A stretch of DNA of 64,000 nt from positions 7,378,001-7,442,000 of the forward strand of contig NC_062241.1 of assembly GCF_905475465.1 (NCBI RefSeq), in the 5' to 3' direction. The DNA is from Pieris napi (Eukaryota; Arthropoda; Insecta; Lepidoptera; Pieridae). Below the pieces are notes generated by a model. The model saw only the letters and a program-made list of their open reading frames with translations, was not told the origin of the DNA and did not search any database. This document shows positions 21,858 through 32,668 of this stretch, in pieces; positions within the stretch are counted from its first letter, which is position 1; the number at the start of each line of letters is the position of its first letter. A program made the position numbers and the translations under genes.

Positions 21858-22603
21858 GCTAGCAGACCGGCCAAGCGTTGCTGTGGCTAAGGTTTTTGTT
21901 ATATTACATAGTAGTAAACTATTCAAGGGAAAGGGTAGGAGAACACCAATCATGAGGACCACCATGCTTTATGGTGGTTATGCCATTAAATTGTAGCTTA
22001 TGTGAAACGTTGGTACTTTCAAAACAGCGCCATCTGTTAGAATTGTGACTATCAAATAATAAACAAATATTTTGCAATAAAATAATATTGTGGGTATAAA
22101 TTGAGATGTAAGCTATCCTATCTTATAAGTTGGATCAAACTACACACGGTGTGCAAATTTGATTGATATCGGTTCGGTAGTTTAGGAGTACATCGCGGAC
22201 AAACAACGTGACACAGCGAGGAAATGCTGTCAGCGTTAAAGGTACACTGCCACAGGGACCAAACTTTTAAAATTTGTTTCAATATTCAATGTAGATTAAA
22301 AAAAATTTTAATACTGTATATTTGATTGTTATGATTACTAATAAAGTATATATGAATACCTAAAACATTAAAAAAAACAAAAATCAGTGGCGCTACCAAC
22401 CTCTTTAGGTCTTGGCCTTAGATTTCTGAATCTGTTTCATGATCATTTTTAAATATAATAGGCAAGTAGGTGATCAGCCTTCAGTGCCTGACACACGCCG
22501 TCGACTGTTTGGGTCTAAGACATGTCGGTTTCCTCACGATGTTTTCGGAGTACATCGCGGACAAACAACGTGACACGTAATTTATATATATTAAGATGTT
22601 GTA
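21858..22603 (+). repeat. dispersed repeat interrupted by a SINE
   Basis: The left end reads GCTAGCAGACCGGCCAAGCG and the body has AGCGCCATCTGTTAGAATTG and TAGGAGTACATCGCGGACAA; the right end resumes after the inserted SINE with GTAATTTATATATATTAAGA. Start (TAGC.GA.CCGG) and end (GACACG..ATTTATATAT) are built like the copies at 18519-18812 and 50562-50865, so these are likely related families. Only the region up to 22184 and 22577-22603 belong to this repeat. Confidence 0.6.
22215..22546 (-). mobile_element. 5'-truncated SINE with extended 3' end, flanked by a 30-bp duplication
   Basis: Inserted in the repeat at 21858-22603. Exact 30-bp direct repeats, starting GGAGTACATCGCGGAC and ending AACAACGTGACAC, flank it at 22185-22214 and 22547-22576. 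On the minus strand it starts within the body (GAAAACATCGTGAGG), lacks the tRNA head, runs through GTTGGTAGCGCCACTGAT and ends with the extension seen at 20593-20785. Thirty bases is long for a SINE target duplication, but the repeat is exact. Confidence 0.85.
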
Positions 22604-23615
22604 TGTTGTAAAACTTATAAAAAATATTTATATTACGAGATATGTGTGTAGTACTCTTAATCAATTTCGCCTTGAAGAGTTGAAAGCTGAAGCGACGTGG
22701 GATCAGCGGTTACGCATCCAATCAACTGTATAGTAAATAAATAGAAATTGAACTTTCCACATCGATATAAAATTGCTAATTGATTTCTACTTTTACAGAA
22801 ATTCGATACTACAGTTTGAATGCAACTGATTATTATATTACGCGCGACCTTGACTGTGGAACAATAGGATAAACAAAAAATATTACGTTGATTTGGACAA
22901 GTATACCGAGTCTGAGGAAGGTAACATTACAAATATACATTGAATTTAATAAAATAACATCAAATTTACACAATACGAACGTAAGTTATTAGACGGTTGA
23001 TAAAAGTTACGAATTAAGGAAATTCAATTAAAAATTATTCTTAATTTAAATGTAAACGAGACGTTATTATGTATTCTTTAAGTACTAACACTTAAATTCT
23101 CGTGAAAGGGTACCCTTAACCACAAAGCGCCCTGTATACCGTTTAGCGAAGCTTAGTAATAGAAGAATTGTTTAAAACAGTTACCCCATCATCATAGCTT
23201 TACTGTTACAGAAAGCATAATTTTATAAAATCAACAACGTGTGGGTAAATTCATATTTACAATAAAATGCGCGCTTTGTACGAGTTTAAAATATTAAATT
23301 CTGTATAAGACGTGTTACACAGTAAATTATACATTAATTAATCATTTACTATGATATCTAACTGAAGGAAACATTGTGTCTAAGCTGGTATCTTTTACCC
23401 ATCACACACAATAAATTAATAGTGATGATACTGGCAAGTCATTTAGAAACCAGATGCGCGCCTTACGGGGAATTAGCCAGCTAATAAAATTGCAATCGCC
23501 TCCAACGGATGTCGCTATAAAAAGATATGATACACGTGCTTTGCATTTACTTAAGGAAACATGAAATCCTTCCTCCAGTGCTCCAGAAAATGAATATTGA
23601 GTTATGAAATAGAAA
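22604..23615. other. non-coding stretch, nothing recognised
   Basis: No frame or repeat recognised. Confidence 0.45.
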
Positions 23616-23722
23616 ACAGAGGCGCTACAACCTTTAAGGTTTGGGCGTCAGATTTCTATAAGTGTTTCTGATCATTTGTTTTTTTCCTAATTTACAAGTA
23701 GATCACCTGACTACTGACTGAA
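23616..23722 (-). repeat. SINE 3' fragment (main family)
   Basis: Reverse-complement of the family 3' third: GGCGCTACAACCTTTAAGG, GCGTCAGATTTCTATAAG and ACAAGTAGATCACCTGACTA. The tRNA head and middle are missing. It lies only about 25 bp from the start of a different SINE on the opposite strand. Confidence 0.7.
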
Positions 23723-23747
23723 GTTTTATAGCATACTAGTTTCATTT

Positions 23748-23975
23748 GACGGCTCATTGGTCTAGTGGTTTATAGTACCCCTGACTGCGAATCCATGGGT
23801 CCCGGGTTCGATCCCCGGCTGAGACAAACATCGATGTGATAAGCATTTGGTGTTGTGCTTTGGTCTTGGGTGTTTAAATATCTATTTATATGTGTTAGGT
23901 CTATTTATGTATATAATATGTATGTATATCCGGGACTAGGTCAATTGGTGTGAACTGTCCAATCATAAAAATATC
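23748..23975 (+). repeat. tRNA-derived SINE, second family
   Basis: A tRNA-like head GGCTCATTGGTCTAGTGGTT (A box) with B box GGTTCGATCCCC inside a well-formed T-arm (CCGGG...CCCGG), followed by GACAAACATCGATGTGATAA, GTGTTGTGCTTTGGTCTTGG and TCAATTGGTGTGAACTGTCC. The head resembles tRNA over its whole length, but the acceptor ends do not pair and a SINE body follows, so it is not a tRNA gene. Compared with the copy at 49795-50044, about 40 bp before CGGGACTA are missing. Confidence 0.85.
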
Positions 23976-25035
23976 ATAAGTAGTAATAAGGGCCTTATTC
24001 ATAAATAATATAAGCGTCAATTAGTGAATGAATATTTAGTCAGGTCATGTCAATGTGACATGAGAGTAATAAGCATAAAGCTTTCAAACACTTTTAAGCC
24101 TTAAGGTATCCCTTATCCCTTAAGGCTAAGTATATTTAATAAAATCTATTTGAAATTTTAAATAGTTATGCAATATGCAACGCGAATCTTTTAAATCGCT
24201 ATCTTTCTAGGTGACCTGTCATTTCATATACATATTGATCATTAAAGACACTAGTGATTGGACTTTAATAATTAACGTTATACTGTAACTGTTTATGAGC
24301 TTTTGTAGGTTACATTACATTAGAATTTTATAAATATATCTGATAAATACAATAACCTACAACATTATTGTTAGAATATTAAATTATTTAAACTTTTTTA
24401 ATTATTTGTCCCTGCTTTTTCGTGTTTAGAGTTAACAAATCGTAAACATATTACAACCAAATAAGAAAGTATAATAGAAAGCAGATTATAATTAGCATAA
24501 GCTGTTCATAAAAATATAATATTAACCACATAAATGTCAAATATAAATGTTTTTTATCGCAATAATTTTCCATGCTAACACGGGCTTACGACAGAATTAA
24601 GTGGTATTAATCAATTTGAGAAACAGCTGTATGAATTTTAAAAAGGTTCCATTCTAGATTTCATAGATTTGTCATTTGATACTTTATATTAAAAAAAAGA
24701 ATTTCAGAATTACTGGTTGTATTTTAAAAAAGCCTTTGGAAATATGACGTCTTTTGCACGCAAATTAAACTGCATTTCCAATCTCGTTGACTTAGTACCT
24801 AGAGAACTACTTAAACAATGTATTAGAAGCATGACTCTCCCATATGTCAAGTTCAGACGACCAAGACATATTTGTAGTGTACCTAGGCGTACACTACGAA
24901 AACTAGTATATACTCGTACCTATATTTAAGCACTTTGTGGTATAGTAATTTTATTCTAGAATATTTATTAGGTTTGTGACCTTAGTACGTACCATATCTA
25001 CAATTTTTGAATCTAAGTTACCTTCAGAGATTCTA
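23976..25035. other. non-coding stretch, nothing recognised
   Basis: A 70-codon frame at 24717-24929 has no recognisable motif; not annotated as a gene. Confidence 0.45.
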
Positions 25036-25222
25036 CATTTGCTCGAACGGTGAAGGAAAACATCGTGAGGAAACCGACATGTCTTAGACCCAAAAAGTCG
25101 ACGGCGTGTGTCAGGCACTGGAGGCTGATCACCTACTTGCATATTAGATTATAAATGATCATGAAACAGATTCAGAAATCTGAGACCAAGACCTAAAGAG
25201 GTTGTAGCGCCACTGATTTAAT
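25036..25222 (+). repeat. 5'-truncated SINE (main family)
   Basis: Starts in the body at GCTCGAACGGTGAAGGAAAA and continues through ACCGACATGTCTTAGACCC, GTGTGTCAGGCACTGGAGGC, GAAACAGATTCAGAAATCTG and GGTTGTAGCGCCACTGATTT, ending in an A/T-rich tail. The tRNA head is missing. The 3' end is of the ordinary short kind, unlike the copies near 20.6 and 22.2 kb. Confidence 0.85.
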
Positions 25223-27053
25223 TTATTTACATTCATAGAAATCATTCTACAAAATTCATAATTTAATACCGTAGATTACGTGTATCGTAAGATCATTGCT
25301 AATATAATTTACATAATGAACTCTAGTTATGCTGAATGAAAAACTAACAAGGTATACGAATTGCTCATCACTGTAACTGATCGTATGGATCGATACTCAA
25401 ACGAATCGATCAAATTATCATTACGATTGTGGTCCAAGTGATAAGTATCTGGTATTTTTACTGAAACGAAAATGTTTGTTGAATTTTTTGTCCATTCTAA
25501 AGCAAAACAATTGTTTGTCTCTATATAACTAAGCACGTAAAGGAAATATTTTAGACTGTTATGTGATAAATGGTCTATTAAATATAGGGAATGTCAAATA
25601 CGTACATTTTTTTTTCAGGACGATCAGTTGAACTAGTGCGAAAAATTAATTTTGAAAACTTGCTACGGTATAAAATGACATTTTCCTACAAGTTGAAGTG
25701 ATCGGCACAGGGTTTAGGATCATAGGTTACATAAAGCACTATTCGGGATGACGTAAGAGAAAAAAAATGGCAAAAAGTAAATATTTGTAACAACAGGAAT
25801 GAAAAAACTGTCACATGGTGTACATTTTCTGGAATAAAAGGAAAATTTCCATAACTTCAAAAATACATGACTTAATTTGTTTTTTTAATTTCTCTGATAA
25901 CTGGTGTGGCATTACCTTTGAGAAAATTTCGACTTGACGTCGACTTTTGGGACACCCTGTATAATACTGAACCAATACTAAGCCGGGACTTGGAAACACT
26001 CGTAAAACGTGCATAGGCTTTTGGAAAATTATACGGTTCCAAAATTCAAGCATTCGGTAGAAGATTTATTACTTACTTGGCTCCACTCTTATAAATCCAA
26101 TTGCGAAAAAACTGTCCTATGGACTCCAAGTGTAAATGTTTCTGTGGGAAGTTCTAAGTAGTAAATTACAGTGAGAAGGCAATTATAACGTAGTTTCCTC
26201 TTTGATCTCTGTATCTTCCTACTAATGTTGGTTTGCTATGCTATGGTATGTTGTTTTATGTTGTTAAAATTATATTTTTAGTAGTCTGTTGGGTTCACTT
26301 AGGCCTTCCTATCGTAACACAGTAGTGGTTGTATGACCAAGCCTTTTAACCCTTTTCTTCATATCGCTGTGAGTTTATGTCTTTATTCTCATATTTAATC
26401 TTCTCACAATAGATCATATCCTGGTTTTACCAACTTCATATCTCCATGTACATATTTTTTGCATTACATTATACGTTGTTAATAAAAGGTTTCTCTTGTT
26501 TAAACAATAGATCTTCAATGTAAACGTCAAATGCCAATTTGAAGGTTGCAGGTTTAAATTTCGAAGAACTTTTGATCATTAAATAACTATTAGCATTAGT
26601 AAAAAATAACTAGATAACATTTTTAGGATGAAACAAAATTTAGAATTGCCTGCCTTTTTGGGCCGGCTTAAATGTAGAAGCGATTTAGCACAAAAAATTA
26701 AACATTAGTTTCTAAGGTCGCTTTAAAAATTAAAATTATTTGTCAGTACATTCTCGTTGTAAAAAAAGGAACAAAACAAGAACTTCAACTGACATAAGAA
26801 AATCTGAAAAAGTTTTTCTATAAAGTAGAAGCATTTAAAAAATTCGCAAATTATTTTCATTAGTTCTATGACAACAATTTAAAAGAATGTCTTTCAAGCT
26901 ATCGATTTACAGTTCATTGACCCTTCCGTAATTAGGGCAAACAGACGCTCTATAAACAGTCATGGCTCATTTAATCTCTGAGAAGTGTATTATAACAATA
27001 CATTTGAAGTTTGTGTCTAACTCTTTATTTACCAACAGTTAATCAGCGGCAAT
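25223..27053. other. non-coding stretch, possible repeat end
   Basis: GGGACACCCTGTATA at about 25950-25964 resembles a motif common at ends of insect transposons, but no partner repeat was found. An acceptor-like T tract ending TTTTTTCAG occurs at 25609-25618. Nothing else recognised. Confidence 0.35.
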
Positions 27054-27361
27054 TAAATAAATAAAAATAAATCTTCAAAAATCTTAAAAATTAGGTCTTG
27101 GCCTCAGATATCTGAATCTGTTTCATCATCATTTTTAAATCTAATAGGCAAGTAGGTGATCAGCCTCCAGTACCTGACACACGCCGTCGACTTTTTGGGT
27201 CTAAGACATGTCGGTTTCCTCACTACATTTTTCTTCACCGTTCGAGCAAATGTTAAATGCGTACATAGATAGAAAGTCCATTGGTGCACAGCCGGGGCTC
27301 GAACCTACGACCTCAGGTATGAGAGTCGCACGCTGAAGCCACTAGGCCAACACTGCTCTGC
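27054..27361 (-). mobile_element. full-length tRNA-derived SINE with 12-bp target duplication
   Basis: Exact 12-bp duplication ATCAGCGGCAAT at 27042-27053 and 27362-27373. Minus strand: head AGAGCAGTGTTGGCCTAGTG with an A box, B box GGTTCGAGCCCC, then the full body, GAAACAGATTCAGATATCTG, GGCCAAGACCTAA and an A-rich tail containing TTTATTTTTATTTATT. This is the best defined copy and fixes the family ends. The 61-codon frame over it is incidental. Confidence 0.92.
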
Positions 27362-27975
27362 ATCAGCGGCAATAGTTACAGCAATTTCGTTTACAATCAT
27401 GTGATTCTTAAAATAATTCCTTGTGTTTCATACGAACAAGTAAAGAACTGTTATTTGGACTACAATATAGTAGGTTAGTTCCCATCCGGGAAGAATACCG
27501 TTTCTAAGTAAGCTAAATCTAATGAGATTCAGTACGTTCTGTAGCTAGCAATTTGCGTAGCTAGTAAACGCACTCCAGTGTGTAATTACCGGCGAACGAG
27601 TGGTCACGAACAATGGTGGTAATTGTCGTTTGTGCACCCAACCTTATAGTCACAGATTATTACAGATACGGCAAGTTGCTAGAATTTGATCAAAGCATCC
27701 ATTGTTTACACGAATATTAAGATAAAAAATTATGCTGATTAAGTTGGCAGTACTAGAATATGATATAATTAGAGTCAAGCTAGAAGCTTATGTTTCTTTT
27801 AAAATTACGATAACCAATGGCTATCAGGATAAGTCGTAACAATATTAATAATAATAACAATCTCTGTTTTTACATCACAAAACAGAACACAAACGAAGGC
27901 AAAGGATGTAAATGGTCAGTTTTTGCTAAAAAACAGTTTCTTCCAGACTAACTAGACGTAAAAAACAATATTCAC
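27362..27975. other. non-coding stretch, nothing recognised
   Basis: No repeat recognised. Confidence 0.4.
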
Positions 27976-28042
27976 ATATATGTATATATATATTATATAT
28001 ACATATTATATTATATTATATTATATTATATATATATATTAT
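27976..28042. repeat. TA-rich microsatellite
   Basis: Runs of TATA and repeated ATATT units, partly self-complementary. Confidence 0.9.
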
Positions 28043-28706
28043 TCTAGAATGTTAATTATTTAAATATCCATTCCATTCAGACAATTTTTTTGTAACAAAT
28101 TGAGTTCTTCTATTAGACAATTACATAGTTGTTACCATGGTAACCATTATTCTTATATGAAAATTTAATTCACATTTCATTATATGATAAAGTTCTAATT
28201 TCAACATATTATTCTTTTTATTTATAATTATTAAGGCATGTACATTGTATAGGTATAGCTTACTATTAACTTTTCGACAGATCATGTAGACTATTTAATA
28301 ATCCTGCGCAGATTAAGTATAAAGAAGAATCCATAATACATCTCAATTCGATGCTCCTAGTATCACCTACTCATAGACACATGTAAGTTATATATGTATA
28401 TTATGTTTTCTTCTAGTTATGTTGTGTATAGGTTTTTCCGGAACTATACCACTCATAAAAGGAATAGCAGTTCCAAATAAATACACTATTCCCAAATAGA
28501 AGATCGATGTCACAGTTACTTATTTCCCTTACTTTCTGTGAAGTTAGGTCCCGTTACACACGTGTTCATCACTATTCCACAAGCGTCTCCAAGCCCTGAA
28601 TGAGTTTGTTTTTTATTGTTTTGAGGCTATGGCCTATGTTTATTTATCTGCGCACGATCTGCCCTCGCCGCGCATACAAATCTTCGCGATTTCGATGCAT
28701 ACTTTA
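28043..28706. other. non-coding stretch, nothing recognised
   Basis: The right end is the upstream flank of the splice-like motif at 28725/28726. Confidence 0.4.
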
Positions 28707-28731
28707 TGATGTTTTCTTGTTACAGGTAAGA
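28707..28731 (+). promoter_or_regulatory. candidate recursive splice (ratchet) site
   Basis: ATGTTTTCTTGTTACAG is followed directly by GTAAGACA, giving AG|GT at 28725/28726 with a T/C-rich tract upstream and a near-consensus donor downstream. Same strand and same design as the site at 2397/2398. It lies inside a 64-codon frame (28600-28794) without recognisable motifs. Use as a splice site is inference. Confidence 0.3.
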
Positions 28732-28846
28732 CAAAGTGTTTATAGAAACATTCGCAAATATGGAGACTCTCGCACCAATATCTACGTAAGCTGAGTATAA
28801 TTTATACCCAGATTTATAAATATCAAAACGGGATTTCGTAAGTATT

Positions 28847-29197
28847 TTTGAAGTTATACTTCTTTAGGCGCGTTATGAAAAATTGATGAGAGTGAAATTT
28901 TACGAATCGCGCGCACCGTGACACAAAATTAAGAGAATGAAGTTGCCCACGGAAGATGCTACGGCATTGGACATAATTAAAAAACAACATTCGAATAATA
29001 ATAGAATTTATGTTACACTTAATGTAAGAGAATAATAATTATTTATTTATTTAATTTTTCAAATGTAAACTGAACTTTATTGACTACAATGACTCCTTTT
29101 CCAGTCTTTGATTATTTAATTGTAATTAATTATTTGCATGCCATCAAAAACAATTTTTAATAATGCCAAAGAAGTATAACTTCTTACGCGCGTATAT
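28847..29197 (+). mobile_element. MITE-like element, copy A
   Basis: About 350 bp, nearly identical to 33787-34168. Left block GAAGTTATACTTCTTTAGGC then GCGTTATG, right block GCCAAAGAAGTATAACTTCT then TACGCGCG: the ends are inverted relative to each other and each holds the palindromic core AAGTTATACTT. The interior has GATGAGAGTGAAATTTTACG, CGCGCGCACCGTGACAC and AAACTGAACTTTATTGACTA. No frame, so non-autonomous. Exact ends and target duplication not fixed. Confidence 0.75.
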
Positions 29198-29655
29198 AAG
29201 TAAGTACACACAACCGTTTTTTTATATATGCAAAAGACAATAAAATGTTTTTGAAATAAATTTAATTCAGATTTTAAATTACAAAACTGGTTTCGGCTTT
29301 GACCGTACCGATTGTTTATTATAATTATAGGTTGTGTGTTCAGAACGCTATATATGTATATTTGTTATTATCAGAACATGTACTCTCTTACACGGAGAAA
29401 CCTATGTATAATGATACCCAAAGCCTAAGTATAAGTAGTGGCTTAGTAATTGAACGATTTGCGTCGTTTTCTCAGTATACTGTTAGCATTTCGCCGCTTT
29501 TGAAAATTGACGGTGTGGTGCGGCCCGATGCCTCCGGGAAAACGAATTAAGCTATTACAACTTAGTCTTAAATAGCTTTTTGTATATACTCTACCCGCTG
29601 TTGGTACACTTGTTTTCTTAGTTTGACGTGACGATAACGTGGTAAACATTTACGT
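29198..29655. other. non-coding stretch, nothing recognised
   Basis: Short frames of 68-83 codons overlap on both strands without recognisable motifs. Confidence 0.4.
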
Positions 29656-29995
29656 TTTTTTTTTTTTATAGAACAGGGGGCAAACGGGCAGGAGGCTCAC
29701 CTGATGTTAAGTGATACCGCCGCCCATGGACACTCTCAATGCCAGAGGGCTCGCGAGTGCGTTGCCGGCCTTTCAAGAATTGGTACGCTCTTTTCTTGAA
29801 GGACCCTAAGTCGAATTGGTTCGGAAATACTTCAGTGAGCAGCTGGTTCCACAAAATGGTGGTGCGCGGCAAAAACTGCCTTGAAAAACGCTCAGTTGTG
29901 GAACGGCGGACGTCGAGGTGATACAGGTGGAATTTCGTACTCTGCCTCGACGTCCGATGACGAAACTCAGCTAACTTTTGTTCGAAGTCGACCAA
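29656..29995 (-). pseudogene. 5'-truncated non-LTR retrotransposon: ORF2 C-terminus, 3' UTR and poly(A)
   Basis: The minus-strand frame ends with SRQSTKFHLYHLDVRRSTTE, then RFSRQFLPRTTILWNQLL, FPNQFDLGSFKKRAYQFLKG and a C-terminal VHGRR-like segment. RFSRQFLPRT..LWN.L is a pattern I know from the region after the RT domain in insect LINEs. A 15-T run on the plus strand (from 29656) is the poly(A) tail of the inserted copy. It is truncated just upstream of the quoted region. Closest relatives here: 8696-9030 and 57671-58040. Clade not assigned. Confidence 0.85.
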
Positions 29996-30830
29996 TGAAT
30001 ATTCTGTTTTGCAGATAATTTATAAGGCTGTTTCAGCTTTATATGCTTCAAATGTTTTTAGCTGGCAATAGAACCTCAGTGTTATGTCGCCACAGACGAC
30101 GCCTGTTGATCTGATACAGACTGATCGCTTACGTTTTATATTGATCGCTTGATTTATAATCTGTTTTAGCAGTACATCAATAAAACAAGCAAAATAATAT
30201 GCATTGTACTATTTTATATATCTTCAATACGCTTTATAACGTATGTATTGCCTGAAAAATGAATGACAATCGACTTTGTTTTAGGTTTTTTTATTAAACA
30301 CCCCCTGAACAGCTACAGAGTAAATTTATCACATTTTATTTATGATTGTTTATTGGCATTACTTCTCTCCACTGTCTATAAAATAATTTCATATAATGTC
30401 TATTGCGCCGATCAATTGCCTGCAATTTGCCTATCAAGTACGATGAGCGGGCGCATGCATAACGCATGAAGTCGTGCTAGGAAACGGATGACACGCGCAT
30501 GCGTGCTAACACAGCTTTCTATATTCTTCCTATATCCGATTACATGTGTGCTTTAAGTACCACCTAACTTTTCTTATCTACAATAATTATTGAATATGAT
30601 TATTTTAAAAGTACTGTTGTAAAGTGTGTGTATGTGTTGTTAGTATGTTGTTATAATTTTCGTTGGTAAAGTGTATATTTAGCTTTGTTAACTTTGTCAT
30701 GTGTGTAACGCTTGTACACTATATTAATAGATGTTGGTTCCTAATTGCTTAAACCTTTAATGCCAGCAGTCTATGTCATTTACCAAGCTGCGAACAGAAC
30801 AAAAACTTAAAACTACATAGATGACTTGAC
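29996..30830. other. non-coding stretch, nothing recognised
   Basis: Repeated GCATGCG words near 30450-30505; otherwise nothing recognised. Confidence 0.4.
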
Positions 30831-30838
30831 TTGTCCTA

Positions 30839-31124
30839 AGGGAGCGTTATTAATTATATATTAAGTATTACGTAACGCGTTTTTTTCCTTTTGTAAAACG
30901 TTACGATGCGGGGCGGGGATTGAATTACGCGTTATTGTTAATATTATTTTCGACTTACACCACATAATAGTAACTAAAGAGACACAAGGTGGTCACGAAA
31001 CGTTTTACTATACTTGACTACAGTACTGTACTAGGGTTCTGAAAAACGTTACGGCGAGATACATGGGGAGGGGGGTGTCAATAATCTCCAAAAATTGCGT
31101 TACGTAATACTTGAACGCTCCCTA
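30839..31124. mobile_element. MITE with terminal inverted repeats and probable 8-bp target duplication
   Basis: Left end AGGGAGCGTT followed by AAGTATTACGTAACGC, right end GCGTTACGTAATACTTGAAC then GCTCCCT, the reverse complement apart from a short insertion in the left copy. Flanks TTGTCCTA (30831-30838) and ATGTCCTA (31125-31132) match at 7 of 8 bases, as expected for hAT-type insertion. The interior has GGGGAGGGGGGTG and no frame. I know very similar MITEs from other arthropods. Confidence 0.8.
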
Positions 31125-31129
31125 ATGTC

Positions 31130-31330
31130 CTATTACCACTTCGCTCCAAGTCATTCCGGCTCTCGTTGCCTCATCTGCAACTGTACAACGCCAGGGTTGC
31201 TTCGGACGGCCATGTTTTCGCTTCCTATCAGGTTCCAATCAAGCGCCTGCTTGGGGAAATAATTGGAATCTTTTCGGAGTGTATGATGTAACCATTTCCA
31301 CTTGCGTCGCTTGATCTGCTGGCTAATCAA
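31130..31330 (-). pseudogene. degraded non-LTR retrotransposon C-terminal fragment
   Basis: Minus strand: IKRRKWKWLHHTLRKDSNYF and PKQALDWN, then after a frame shift KRKHGRPKQPWRCTVADEAT and RAGMTWSEV. Basic ...KWKW.GHTLRK...ALDWNP and GRPK.PWR motifs belong to the tail of insect LINE ORF2 proteins. The RT core is absent. The MITE at 30839-31124 sits immediately on its 3' side. Confidence 0.7.
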
Positions 31331-31876
31331 GGTTTAGTGACTTAAATGGCGCAAGTATTCAACTCTAAGAATATTTCTCATCGTAAATATATATGTGTAA
31401 ATTTTACGAGCATCAACAAAACATTGCAAGAACAATATTTACATGTACTTATTCTAATTTATTAAATACGATTTTATAAAAGCCACGTATAGTCGATTAT
31501 GTTTGTAGCTTATTTTAGTAATATGATTTTCAACTCATTAAGCTCGGGAGCACTTTATTTAAAAGCTTTTCTGTATTTAATAAAAACCGCATGCGATCCT
31601 TCGCTTATTTTGGGGATAAAGGCTCGTATTGTCTTATAAAATTACACTAACTGATGAAAAGATGGAAAAAAATCGAATATAATTAATTAGATGCTGCAAC
31701 AAAAAATATTTCACACAAAGATAACTAAAGTTGTAAAGAAGTAATTAAATCTAAATTAAAATATTATTATTATTATAGCGCCACATACTCGTATGTGCAA
31801 GCTGCACAAAAACTGATCGTTTTTAGACTCCAACATTGATATTAATGTTACTTCGAATGGTTCTAAATTATAATAG
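31331..31876. other. non-coding stretch, nothing recognised
   Basis: Flank of the tandem duplication; no repeat recognised. Confidence 0.4.
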
Positions 31877-32668
31877 GATATTAGAACACTAAAATTTAAA
31901 TCTTGTACTAATCTTATTATTTCATCTCAGTCAAATATGAATAAGCTCTGACAAACTGTCTTTTTATATACAACAAGTAGGTTAGGTTTGTAATCCAAAG
32001 TCAAAATTATTTGTGATTATAATAAAAAATCGCCTGAAAATTAAAATACAAATTCAGTACAATAATATTCAATATAGCGACTAAAATTACAAATAGTACT
32101 AAGGTCCTCTCTCCGTATTATTTAAAAAAAATGATACGACCACCTGTAGGCACCACCAAATATATTATTGTAACAATACAAAACTATAATAAAATATTCA
32201 CTTATAATACCACAAGAGCTTCAAAATTCAAGGTTCCCTGCAAACAAATATAGTCGTCATGACGACTATATGTGATATTAGAACACTAAAATTTAAATCT
32301 TGTACTAATCTTATTATTTCATCTCAGTCAAATATGAATAAGCTCTGACAAACTGTCTTTTTATATACAACAAGTAGGTTAGGTTTGTAATCCAAAGTCA
32401 AAATTATTTGTGATTATAATAAAAAATCGCCTGAAAATTAAAATACAAATTCAGTACAATAATATTCAATATAACGACTAAAATTACAAATAGTACTAAG
32501 GTCCTCTCTCCGTATTATTTAAAAAAAATGATACGACCACCTGTAGGCACCACCAAATATATTATTGTAACAATACAAAACTATAATAAAATATTCACTT
32601 ATAATACCACAAGAGCTTCAAAATTCAAGGTTCCCTGCAAACAAATATAGTCGTCATGACGACTATAT
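31877..32668. repeat. 397-bp tandem duplication, each unit ending in a palindrome
   Basis: Unit 1 (31877-32273) and unit 2 (32274-32668) are nearly identical; I noticed one substitution (TATAGCGACT versus TATAACGACT). Both begin GATATTAGAACACTAAAATT and end in a palindrome with half-site ATATAGTCGTCA, 24 bp in unit 1 and 26 bp (32644-32669) in unit 2. Near identity means a recent duplication, a homogenised array or an assembly effect. No frame of 60 codons or more. Confidence 0.92.

Noticed and set aside
23748..23826. tRNA-like sequence with complete A and B boxes
   Set aside because: The acceptor ends do not pair and a SINE body shared with 49795-50044 follows, so it is a SINE head and not a tRNA gene. 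The same holds for the heads of the main SINE family.
24717..24929. 70-codon frame with basic C-terminus
   Set aside because: No family resemblance and no flanking splice sites that I trust.
25811..26053. 80-codon minus frame containing YYTGCPKSRRQVEI
   Set aside because: YTGCPKS comes from the repeat-like word GACACCCTGTATAAT; not a protein motif.
31877..32668. CRISPR-like or LTR pair reading of the direct repeats
   Set aside because: The repeats are directly adjacent with no spacer or internal region, so this is a tandem duplication.
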